A stretch of 6,048 nucleotides of DNA from NCBI GenBank assembly GCA_900549865.1, contig URPU01000115.1:1-6048 (forward strand). The letters run 5' to 3'. Source of the stretch: an uncultured Eubacteriales bacterium (lineage in GTDB: Bacteria; Bacillota; Clostridia; Oscillospirales; Oscillospiraceae). Under the pieces are notes generated by a model, which did not search any database, was not told the origin of the DNA, and saw only the letters and a program-made list of their open reading frames with translations. Positions 1 to 5,368 of this stretch are shown here, piece after piece. Each line of letters begins with the position of its first letter. Positions within the stretch are counted from its first letter, which is position 1. The translations under genes and the position numbers were made by a program.

Positions 1-8
1 CATACTGC

Positions 9-48
9 TTTCGCGTCTGCGGACGCGAAACTCTGCGAGGCTTTTTTT
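9..48. other. GC-rich hairpin followed by a T-run
   Basis: A perfect 9-bp inverted repeat (TTTCGCGTC at 9-17, GACGCGAAA at 22-30) encloses a 4-base loop, and a run of seven T lies at 42-48 on the + strand. The 11-base gap between stem and T-run is too long for a textbook intrinsic terminator. It could be the degenerate terminator of a + strand gene to the left of the window. On the minus strand no T-run follows the stem. Role uncertain. Confidence 0.35.
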
Positions 49-49
49 G

Positions 50-86
50 ACAAGCAAACCGGACCGCCTCTATAGAGGCGGTCCGG
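50..86 (-). terminator. Probable intrinsic terminator of the secreted-protein gene
   Basis: A perfect palindrome at 59-86 gives a 12-bp GC-rich stem (CCGGACCGCCTC / GAGGCGGTCCGG) around a TATA loop. Read on the minus strand it begins about 40 bases after the stop codon of the 127-1500 gene and is followed by the T-rich stretch TTTGCTTGT. The tail is interrupted by G and C, so termination may be incomplete, but stem strength and position fit a terminator. Confidence 0.6.
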
Positions 87-126
87 CGGGCCTGGCAATA
101 TATTATTAGGTATGCGGTTTTCCCGC

Positions 127-1500
127 TCAGGTCTTTGCCTTTGCGGCGGTCTTGCTGACCTTGAAATCTATGTCCACGCTGACCTTGTCGCCGGAGGAGA
201 GGGTGAAAACGGCCTCGGTCTCATATTCGCCCGCCGCAAGGCCCTTCTTCGGCACGACTGTCCACGTCTTGTTGTCGCTCTGCCCCGTGGCGACGGTTCC
301 GCCGTCGGTGGTGCTGAGGATGAAGGAGCTGCTGTCGCCGCCCTCAAGGGCGACGCTCTCTATCACCAGCTCGCCCAGCCCGGTGTTCTTCACAACGAGG
401 GGCTTCGCGTCCGGCTGGCGGTAGCCCACCGCAACGGTGTCGAACTCCACATCCGGTATCGCGGGGTAAACGTAGCTCTCCTCCGCCGTCTCGCTCGTGC
501 GCGCGCCGTCCATCACGGCGATCGCCTTGACGATGACGCTGCTGTCTATCTCAAACGGCTCCTTGTACTTGTCGCTCTTCTCGGTGGGCGTGCTGCCGTC
601 GGTGGTGTAATAGATGTCCGCGCCCTCCGCGGCGCTGAGAGTTATGAGTCTGTCGTCGCCGTAGCTGTCAGAGCCGGGGCTGACGACCGGGGCCGCAAGG
701 CGGAATTTCAGCGTCAGCTTTCCGTCGCGGTCCGCCTTCGACAGCGTCACAGTGCCGTTTTCATCCATGCTGCACGCGCCGGAGGTCGTGACGGCGTCGG
801 TTATTATCACGCCCTCCTTCGGGGTGATGACGCACTCCGCATCCGCGTCGATGCTGCTGTCGCTGTCAAGCCCGGTTATGTCCGCAAAGGCGCTGTAATC
901 CGCGCTCAGCGTGATCTTATACGGCCCGCTGTTCTTCTCACCGGCGGACTTTTCACCGGCGGATTTGCTGTCATCGGCGGCCTTTTTGCCGTCATTCTTG
1001 GTATCACCGGCCTTGTCCTCCGCCGCGGCTTCGTCCTTGCCGGTCGCGGACGCGGGAACGGCCTTATCGTCTGCCGCGCTGTCATCCGTGCCGCTTATCT
1101 CCGGCGCGGCGGCGTTATCCTCGACCGAGCCGTCGTTGTTGAACACGGTGCCCGCGTTGTTGTAAACAAGTGCACCGTTATTGTAGACTATGCCACCGTT
1201 ATTATACACCGTGCCGCTGTTGTTGAACACGGTGCCGCCGTTATTGAACACTATGCCGCCGTTGTTGTAGACCGTGCCGTAGTTGTTGAATACTATGTCG
1301 CCGTCGTTATAAAGCGTCTCCCCGGCCGGGTTCACCACGGCCTCGTCCAGCGCAAGGGCGCTTGTGTCCTCCGCCGCCGCGATCTCATCCTGTTCCTTTG
1401 CCGTGATGGACTTCACACCGTCGGCATAGGCCGCCGCGGGCAGAAGGCACGCCAGAAGCGCCGCGCACAGCGCCGCGGACAAGAATTTTCTCAGTTTCAT
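127..1500 (-). CDS. Secreted protein with Asn-rich heptad repeats and chitobiase-like domain
   Basis: 457 residues; exact function unknown, likely extracellular or envelope-associated. A Sec signal peptide is clear: MKLRK, a hydrophobic Ala/Leu core, and a likely signal peptidase I site after AYA (residue 26). Residues 63-125 are nine tandem heptads of the form V-Y/F-N-N-x-G-x. Residues 127-192 form an Ala/Lys/Asp/Glu-rich low-complexity linker. Residues about 270-345 resemble the chitobiase/beta-hexosaminidase C-terminal fold (CHB_HEX_C), with the hallmark IYYTTDGSTPT. Residues about 348-448 look like an Ig/ASH-type beta-sandwich (KNTGLGELVIESV). No catalytic domain, LPXTG motif, dockerin or C-terminal membrane segment is seen, so it is either released or held non-covalently. 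The start is supported by AAGGGGG seven bases upstream and a matching promoter. It is the last gene before a hairpin terminator and has its own promoter, separate from the regulator gene behind it. Confidence 0.85.
   Translation of the reverse strand: MKLRKFLSAALCAALLACLLPAAAYADGVKSITAKEQDEIAAAEDTSALALDEAVVNPAGETLYNDGDIVFNNYGTVYNNGGIVFNNGGTVFNNSGTVYNNGGIVYNNGALVYNNAGTVFNNDGSVEDNAAAPEISGTDDSAADDKAVPASATGKDEAAAEDKAGDTKNDGKKAADDSKSAGEKSAGEKNSGPYKITLSADYSAFADITGLDSDSSIDADAECVITPKEGVIITDAVTTSGACSMDENGTVTLSKADRDGKLTLKFRLAAPVVSPGSDSYGDDRLITLSAAEGADIYYTTDGSTPTEKSDKYKEPFEIDSSVIVKAIAVMDGARTSETAEESYVYPAIPDVEFDTVAVGYRQPDAKPLVVKNTGLGELVIESVALEGGDSSSFILSTTDGGTVATGQSDNKTWTVVPKKGLAAGEYETEAVFTLSSGDKVSVDIDFKVSKTAAKAKT
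1126..1314 (-). repeat. Nine tandem 21-bp units encoding V(Y/F)NNxGx heptads
   Basis: The coding repeat covers residues 63-125 of the secreted protein. Each unit is 7 residues: a hydrophobic/aromatic pair, two Asn (first unit ND), a variable residue, usually Gly, then Thr/Ile/Leu/Ser. The first and seventh units deviate and a tenth (VEDNAAA) is degenerate. Synonymous bases differ between units (for example AAC versus AAT, TAC versus TAT), so the repeat is held at protein level and is not a fresh DNA duplication. The regular period suggests a short solenoid or stacked-Asn structure; that is inference. Confidence 0.9.
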
Positions 1501-1507
1501 TGAATGA

Positions 1508-1513
1508 CCCCCT
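1508..1513 (-). promoter_or_regulatory. Ribosome binding site of the secreted-protein gene
   Basis: On the minus strand AGGGGG lies 7 bases upstream of the ATG at 1500, which supports this start just ahead of an evident signal peptide. Confidence 0.7.
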
Positions 1514-1545
1514 TATCAGATTCGTGTGACTTGCTTACTATGACT

Positions 1546-1574
1546 ATGATACCGCCGCTTTTGTTCCGTTTCAA
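1546..1574 (-). promoter_or_regulatory. Sigma-A-type promoter of the secreted-protein gene
   Basis: On the minus strand: -35 TTGAAA (1569-1574), 17-bp spacer, -10 TATCAT (1546-1551). Each box has one mismatch from consensus. Start of transcription is expected near 1539, giving a leader of about 40 bases. The -10 is embedded in TATGATACC (+ strand 1545-1553), a 9-mer repeated exactly at the regulator promoter (2791-2799). An imperfect inverted repeat (TTCAATTAA at 1570-1578 against TTAATTTTTTGAA at 1586-1598) overlaps the -35 and could be a further binding site. Confidence 0.7.
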
Positions 1575-1671
1575 TTAAATCCCGGTTAATTTTTTGAACG
1601 GAATTGTGAACAAACTCCTCCCCCACGCGCGATTATAGCGCCGCCGGGAAGAGAAAGCTGTCTCTTTGCGC

Positions 1672-2754
1672 TCACGGCTTCAAGCGTGCGCGCAGCGCGC
1701 GCCGCCGCCGGTTTATATAGCGCTCCAGCTCACCGCTGCGGATGAACTCCGCCAGCACGTACTGCTCGAACACGGGCACGGTGCACGAATAGAAGCCCAG
1801 CTGCTCCTCAAAGCGCGCCATCAGCCCCTCCGGCAGCACCATATAGCCCATGCGCATCGCGGGCGCGATGGTCTTGGTGAAGGTGTTCATGTATATCACT
1901 CTCTCCGGCGCGAGGGAGAACACCGTCTCCACCGGCTTCAGCAGCGCCGAGAACTCCGCATCGTAGTCGTCCTCTATTATATACGCATCCCGCTCGCGCG
2001 CCCAGCGCGCGTATTCGCGGCGCTTCGCCGCCGTCGCCGTCACGCCGCTGGGGTAGCTGTGAAACGGCGTCACGTGCAGCACCCGCGCCGTGCACGCGTC
2101 AAGCGCCGCGCTTTCAATGCCGTCCGCGCCCAGCGGAAGCTTCTCGCAATGCGCGCCGTTCGCCTCGTATACAAGGCGTATCTTCTCATACGACGGATCC
2201 TCCAGCGCGCAGCGCTCTCCGCGCCCGAGAAGCTGCACGACAAGGCCGTACAGGTATTCCGCGCCGGAGCCCACCACGATCTGTTCCGGGCGCACGCTTA
2301 TGCCCCGGCTTCGCGCGAGGTATCCGGCCAGCTCCGTGCGCAGCTCCGCACAGCCGGAGTTGGGCGCGCGGGAGAGTATGCGCCTGTCATAATCGCTCAG
2401 CACCTTCCGCATCGTCTTTGCCAGCACGGAGAAGGGGAAGTCCTCCGGCACGCCGCTCAGTGCGCTCATATCCTCCAGCCTCGCCCGCGGCGCGCCCTGC
2501 GCGGCGCGCCCGCCGATGGCGGCGCAGGCAAAGCATCCGCTGCGCTCCCGCGCCTCGGCGTAGCCCTCGTCGATAAGCAGGGCAAGCGCGTGCTCCGCCG
2601 TGACGACGCTCACGCCCGTTTCCTCCGCCAGCAGCCGCTTTGACGGCAGCCGCGCCCCGCTCTCTATATTCCCCGCGGCGATGTCCGCGCGAAGCTGCTC
2701 ATAAAGCTGTATGTACGCTGGCCGCCCGGCGTGTCTGTCCACCGTGTATTTCAT
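1672..2754 (-). CDS. MocR/GntR-family transcriptional regulator, C-terminally short
   Basis: 360 residues. Residues about 10-78 are a GntR-type winged helix (PAYIQLYEQLRADI, ARLPSKRLLAEETGVSVVTA, LIDEGYAEARERSGCF). After a short linker, residues about 105-350 are a fold-type I PLP aminotransferase-like domain: VGSGAEYLYG, EDPSYE, TPFHSYPSGVT, IIEDDYDAEF (PLP-contacting Asp at 263), and TFTKTIAPAMRMGY with the probable Schiff-base Lys294 and phosphate-binding Arg301. MocR proteins are usually about 450-500 residues. This one stops at RARLKP, where the family normally continues for about 90 residues into the small C-terminal subdomain, which in GabR contributes to ligand-carboxylate binding. 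No continuation is seen in other frames of the 170 bases that follow. It may be a decaying gene or a short variant. Such regulators bind direct repeats and often control vitamin B6, GABA or taurine genes; none of those is nearby, so the ligand is unknown. It has its own promoter with likely autoregulation. The start has only a weak SD (GGATGT). Confidence 0.85.
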   Translation of the reverse strand: MKYTVDRHAGRPAYIQLYEQLRADIAAGNIESGARLPSKRLLAEETGVSVVTAEHALALLIDEGYAEARERSGCFACAAIGGRAAQGAPRARLEDMSALSGVPEDFPFSVLAKTMRKVLSDYDRRILSRAPNSGCAELRTELAGYLARSRGISVRPEQIVVGSGAEYLYGLVVQLLGRGERCALEDPSYEKIRLVYEANGAHCEKLPLGADGIESAALDACTARVLHVTPFHSYPSGVTATAAKRREYARWARERDAYIIEDDYDAEFSALLKPVETVFSLAPERVIYMNTFTKTIAPAMRMGYMVLPEGLMARFEEQLGFYSCTVPVFEQYVLAEFIRSGELERYINRRRRALRARLKP

Positions 2755-2785
2755 GTCTGGTCACATCCGTTTCACGTTTTGCTGC

Positions 2786-2812
2786 GGTATTATGATACCA
2801 GTTCAATGATAC
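2786..2812. promoter_or_regulatory. Candidate MocR operator: direct repeat plus inverted repeat
   Basis: ATGATAC occurs twice on the + strand, at 2792-2798 and 2806-2812, exactly 14 bp apart. One copy covers the regulator's -10 and the other its expected start site. The first copy also overlaps a small inverted repeat, GGTAT-TATG-ATACC (2786-2799), and contains ATACCA at 2795-2800, the half-site known for B. subtilis GabR, a MocR protein. Position and direct-repeat form fit negative autoregulation. Binding itself is inferred. Confidence 0.5.
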
Positions 2813-2834
2813 AGCCCGCGCGCGCATCTGTCAA
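2806..2834 (-). promoter_or_regulatory. Promoter of the MocR-type regulator gene
   Basis: On the minus strand: perfect -35 TTGACA (2829-2834), 17-bp spacer, -10 TATCAT (2806-2811). Transcription should start near 2799, leaving a leader of about 45 bases to the ATG at 2754. The -10 lies inside one copy of the repeated ATGATAC element, so a bound repressor would block it. Confidence 0.8.
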
Positions 2835-2843
2835 GCGCCGCCC

Positions 2844-2872
2844 TTGCAAAAGCCGGACGGTAATGCTATACT
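2844..2872 (+). promoter_or_regulatory. Promoter of the LRR/RsgA fused gene
   Basis: On the + strand: -35 TTGCAA (2844-2849), 17-bp spacer, -10 TATACT (2867-2872). The start is expected near 2879, giving a leader of about 84 bases. It lies back to back with the regulator promoter, only 9 bp between the two -35 boxes, so the polymerases or a bound regulator could influence both genes. Confidence 0.7.
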
Positions 2873-2922
2873 TATTTATGTATCTATTTTAATGTATGTT
2901 ATTAAGATTTTTGTTAGGAGAA

Positions 2923-2949
2923 AGCGCCGGGCGCGGAACGCCCGCGCTG
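2923..2949 (+). promoter_or_regulatory. Leader hairpin just upstream of the LRR gene RBS
   Basis: AGCGCCGGGCG and CGCCCGCGCT can pair as a 10-bp GC-rich stem with one bulged C around a CGGAA loop. It ends one or two bases before the GGAGG at 2951-2955. No T-run follows, so it is not a terminator. It could protect the mRNA 5' region or tune access to the RBS. Confidence 0.4.
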
Positions 2950-2950
2950 C

Positions 2951-2955
2951 GGAGG
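2951..2955 (+). promoter_or_regulatory. RBS that sets the LRR gene start at ATG 2963
   Basis: GGAGG lies 7 bases upstream of ATG 2963. An in-frame TTG at 2957 has only 1 base between it and the SD, so ATG 2963 is the likelier start. Confidence 0.85.
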
Positions 2956-2962
2956 TTTGCGG

Positions 2963-5368
2963 ATGAAGGGCAAAAGGCTTGCCGGCGTCGTTGTTATCAT
3001 ATACGTCATATTTCTGGTTTTGTGCAGCGCATCGTGGCTGTCGCAGCTCTCCTTCGGCGGGGCGCTGGCCACGGTCACGCACTCCGTCGCCTTTGAGGAG
3101 GGCAGCTTCAAAAAGGACGCCGCCTCCATCGCCGTCGTCTTGCACGATGGGGAGACGGAAAAGCTCTCCGAGTTCACGGCCCTGCAAACGGCGGACTTCC
3201 GCGGCAGCGCCTGTGTGGAGGAGATATATGCCTGGGCCTCTGCGCATCCGGAGGTGGAGGTCTATTATGACGTGACCCTGCCCAGCGGCGCGAAGGCGGA
3301 AAACCGCGCGCAGGCCGTCAACTTCTCCGGCATCGGGCATGACACGCTTGAGGAATATATGGCCTGTCTCAAATACCTGCCCATGGTGGAGTCGGTCGAT
3401 CTAGGCAGCAGCGACATGAGCGCCGCCCCCCTCACGGCGGAGGATCTTACCGCGCTTGAGGCCGCGTGCCCCGGAAAGAGCTTTTCCTACAGCTTCACGG
3501 TCGGCGGCGCGTCCTACTCCCTCGCGGAGACGGCGCTCGACCTCAGCGGTATCGACGCGGATGACGCGGCGCTCATCGCTGAATACCTCCCCTGCATGAA
3601 GAGCCTCACCAGCGTTGAGCTTGGAAGCGAGGATTCTACAAAGCTAAGCTGGGCGGACATCGCCATGCTCGTCGAGGCCGGCCCGCAGGCGGAATTTTCG
3701 TATTCCTTCACGCTTTACGGGAAGAGCTTCACCCTCGCCGATGAGACGATAGACCTCAGCGGCATACAGATCACCGACGACGGCGCGGCCGCCGTGGAGG
3801 CGCTTCCGGCGCTGAAAAACTGCAAGACGCTCGACATGGACGACCGCGGCATAGTTCAGGGGCTGTCGTATGAGCGTATGCAGGCCATCCGCGACCAGTT
3901 CCCGCAGGTGGACGTTGTGTGGCGCATCTGGTTCGGCCAGCTCTACAGCGTGCGCACGGATACTGACCGCATTCTGGCCTCCAAGCCCTCCGTCGGCGGC
4001 ATTCTTGACGACGCCGAGGTGGACAAGCTCAAATACTGCACGAAGGTGAAGTACATAGACCTCGGCCATAACGAGTCGATCTACAGTCTCGGCTTTGCCG
4101 AAAGCATGCCGGAGCTTGAGGTGCTCATCGTGGCGATGAATCCGCTTTCGGACATAAGCCCGCTCAAGAGCTGCACAAAGCTTGAGTATCTCGAGATATT
4201 CACCACGAACGTCTCCGACCTCAGCCCGCTCTCCGGGCTCACGTCGCTGCGGCATCTGAACATTTCCAACTGCCCCAACATCACGGATATCTCCCCGCTC
4301 TACGGTCTGACGGAGCTGGAGCGCCTGTGGATAGGCACAAAGACGCCCGTTCCGGAGGAGCAGGTGCAGGAGATGGCGCAGAAAGCGCCGAACTGCAAGA
4401 TAAGCACCGTCTCCTCCGAGGAGCAGGGCGACGCGTGGCGCTACACCCGCTATGACGAGAATCTGTGCAAGTTCTACTGGGTGCCGCGCTATGAAAAGCT
4501 GGCGGAGCAGCTAGGCTACTTCACGCCGTATAAGAGCTACAGCTTCTACTGGCTCGACCCTGAGTGTCAGCGCGCCGCGCCCGAGGAGTGGAAGATCCGC
4601 CCTTTGCCCGGCGATCATGTGCTCTTTCAAGAGCCGGAAGAGGGCAAAGAAGGCGCGTTTGATGAGATTTTGCCGCGCAAAAATCAAATGATCCGCCCCG
4701 CTGTGGCCAATATAGATCTTTTATGGGCCGTCATTTGCATGAAAAAGCCCAAGGGGGATTTTCTTTTGCTGGATAAGCTTTTAGCAAACTGCCGGCGGGA
4801 GCATATTCCCGTGCGCGTGGTGCTCAATAAATGCGATCTGGCAACTCCTGCGCAAAAAGACAGCTTTTTGCAAAGCTACCGCGCGTTTGATCCTTTGCTT
4901 GTTTCCACCCTTACAAACGAGGGCATAGAGCAATTAAAACAGCAAACCCGGGGCAAAACCATCTGCCTTTCCGGGCAAAGCGGCGTGGGCAAAACCAGCA
5001 TTACCAATGCGCTTTTGCCGGGGCACGCCTTTCAAACCGGAGAACTGAGCAAAAAAACAAGCCGCGGCAAACACACCACCCGCCATGCCGAATTGCTTCC
5101 TCTGCCTTTGGGCGGCACGCTGGTGGATACGCCGGGCTTCAGCTTGATGGAGCTGCCCTTGATGGAGCCGGAAGCGCTTTATACGCTGTATCCGGAGTTT
5201 GATGCCTATCAAAACCAATGCAGGTTTGACGGCTGTCTGCACAATGCAGAGCCGGATTGCGCCGTAAAACAAGCTGTGGCGCAGGGGAAATTGGATGAAC
5301 CGCGCTATCAGCGCTATCTGCAAATTTTGCAGCAAGTACAGGAAAAATGGAGGAAACGCTATGAATAA
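2963..5368 (+). CDS. Chimeric ORF: membrane-anchored LRR protein joined to N-truncated RsgA GTPase
   Basis: 801 residues from ATG 2963. Residues 1-5 are basic, 8-24 a hydrophobic segment (signal anchor, rest expected outside). Residues about 103-322 hold three tandem modules of about 72 residues sharing a 'FxYSFTLYGKSFxLA...DLSGI' pattern; 357-457 are internalin-like LRRs (LxxLxxLxIxxNxLSDISPL); the LRR protein's natural end is probably near SYSFYWLDPEC (525-535). From about residue 544 the sequence is RsgA, starting in mid OB-fold at KIRPLPGD. Its permuted G motifs are intact: G4 NKCD 622-625, G1 GQSGVGKTS 671-679, G2 RGKHTT 701-706, G3 DTPG 722-725, and zinc ligands C753, C758, H760, C766. 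RsgA is normally about 290-300 residues, so about 35 are missing. Codon use changes sharply at the join. LRR proteins of this kind are exported while RsgA acts on the 30S subunit, so a working fusion is unlikely; most probably two unrelated genes are joined by assembly or recombination. Confidence 0.8.
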   Translation: MKGKRLAGVVVIIYVIFLVLCSASWLSQLSFGGALATVTHSVAFEEGSFKKDAASIAVVLHDGETEKLSEFTALQTADFRGSACVEEIYAWASAHPEVEVYYDVTLPSGAKAENRAQAVNFSGIGHDTLEEYMACLKYLPMVESVDLGSSDMSAAPLTAEDLTALEAACPGKSFSYSFTVGGASYSLAETALDLSGIDADDAALIAEYLPCMKSLTSVELGSEDSTKLSWADIAMLVEAGPQAEFSYSFTLYGKSFTLADETIDLSGIQITDDGAAAVEALPALKNCKTLDMDDRGIVQGLSYERMQAIRDQFPQVDVVWRIWFGQLYSVRTDTDRILASKPSVGGILDDAEVDKLKYCTKVKYIDLGHNESIYSLGFAESMPELEVLIVAMNPLSDISPLKSCTKLEYLEIFTTNVSDLSPLSGLTSLRHLNISNCPNITDISPLYGLTELERLWIGTKTPVPEEQVQEMAQKAPNCKISTVSSEEQGDAWRYTRYDENLCKFYWVPRYEKLAEQLGYFTPYKSYSFYWLDPECQRAAPEEWKIRPLPGDHVLFQEPEEGKEGAFDEILPRKNQMIRPAVANIDLLWAVICMKKPKGDFLLLDKLLANCRREHIPVRVVLNKCDLATPAQKDSFLQSYRAFDPLLVSTLTNEGIEQLKQQTRGKTICLSGQSGVGKTSITNALLPGHAFQTGELSKKTSRGKHTTRHAELLPLPLGGTLVDTPGFSLMELPLMEPEALYTLYPEFDAYQNQCRFDGCLHNAEPDCAVKQAVAQGKLDEPRYQRYLQILQQVQEKWRKRYE
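3269..3928 (+). repeat. Three tandem ~72-residue modules in the LRR protein
   Basis: Modules cover about residues 103-178, 179-249 and 250-322. Shared landmarks, in order: a beta-hairpin-like segment with Gly (VGGASYSL, LYGKSFTL), the core A/I-DLSGI (NFSGI in module 1), a helix ending in YLP or ALP, a strand (SVDLGSSD, SVELGSED, TLDMDDRG), then a second helix and P-x-x-x-F-S-Y-S-F. The first two modules end in FSYSF; the third ends in the diverged VVWRI. These are atypical LRR-like units upstream of the regular 22-residue repeats. Confidence 0.75.
4031..4333 (+). repeat. Internalin-type 22-residue leucine-rich repeats
   Basis: Residues 357-457 contain about four repeats of the internalin-like pattern, most clearly CTKLEYLEIFTTNVSDLSPL and LTSLRHLNISNCPNITDISPL. 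The conserved S/T-D-L/I-S-P-L turn marks each unit. Confidence 0.85.
4585..4604. other. Junction between two sequence populations
   Basis: The protein changes from LRR tail (about residue 541) to RsgA (residue 544 on) here, and codon preference flips within a few codons. TTA/TTG Leu codons are 2 in about 543 codons before and 15 in 258 after; CAA Gln is 1 of about 15 before and 13 of 18 after. No transposon end, direct repeat or att-like site is visible at the join, which favours an artefactual or illegitimate join over a mobile insertion. Confidence 0.75.
4592..5368 (+). pseudogene. rsgA: N-terminally truncated ribosome small subunit-dependent GTPase A
   Basis: 258 residues of RsgA (YjeQ/YloQ/CpgA family), a GTPase that helps late 30S subunit maturation and is stimulated by 30S. 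The permuted G4-G5-G1-G2-G3 order and C-terminal zinc knuckle (CX4CXHX5C) identify it firmly. The first strands of the OB-fold, which contacts rRNA, are absent, as are its own start and RBS; expression would depend on the LRR gene's signals. It overlaps rpe by 8 bases, as in the usual rsgA-rpe order of many Bacillota. If the join is artefactual, the true gene is intact in its source genome and is not a pseudogene. Confidence 0.8.
5349..5353 (+). promoter_or_regulatory. RBS of rpe inside the rsgA coding end
   Basis: GGAGG lies 7 bases before ATG 5361, within the last codons of rsgA. With the 8-base overlap this indicates translational coupling. Confidence 0.85.

Larger units (their letters stand above)
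2963..4591 (+). other. LRR-protein portion of the fused ORF (lacks its own stop)
   Basis: About 543 codons of GC-rich, C/G-ending codons, matching the regulator and secreted-protein genes to the left. It appears nearly complete: promoter, RBS, membrane anchor, three modules and an LRR block, then an aromatic-rich C-terminal tail (YSFYWLDPEC) that looks like a natural end. Only a few terminal residues and the stop codon would be missing. Function unknown; exported LRR proteins usually serve in protein binding at the cell surface. Confidence 0.7.

Noticed and set aside
1126..1314. CRISPR-like array
   Set aside because: The repeats are contiguous 21-bp coding units with no spacers and stay in frame.
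112..1503. 463-codon open frame on the + strand opposite the secreted-protein gene
   Set aside because: Arg/Val/Ala-rich shadow of a gene with C/G-ending codons; no RBS or domain, while the minus frame has a signal peptide, repeats and recognisable domains.
1632..1637. Perfect TATAAT on the minus strand downstream of the regulator, followed by GGGGGAGGAG
   Set aside because: No acceptable -35 at 16-18 bp, and no ORF longer than about a dozen codons follows the purine-rich stretch. The TTGAAA/TATCAT promoter further on is better placed for the secreted-protein gene.
1649..1666. AAGAGA...TCTCTT hairpin after the regulator stop, as a terminator
   Set aside because: Six AT-rich base pairs with no T-run after it on the minus strand; too weak to call.
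1666..2643. 325-codon open frame on the + strand opposite the regulator
   Set aside because: Arg/His/Ala-rich shadow; the minus frame carries clear MocR motifs.
3644..4255. 203-codon minus-strand frame within the LRR region
   Set aside because: Shadow of the LRR coding sequence; composition biased, no RBS, no family resemblance.
4592..5368. LRR-RsgA as a real secreted GTPase effector
   Set aside because: The codon break coincides with the domain join, the OB-fold is cut, and the cytoplasmic partner (30S subunit) would be out of reach. Kept only as a possibility in findings.
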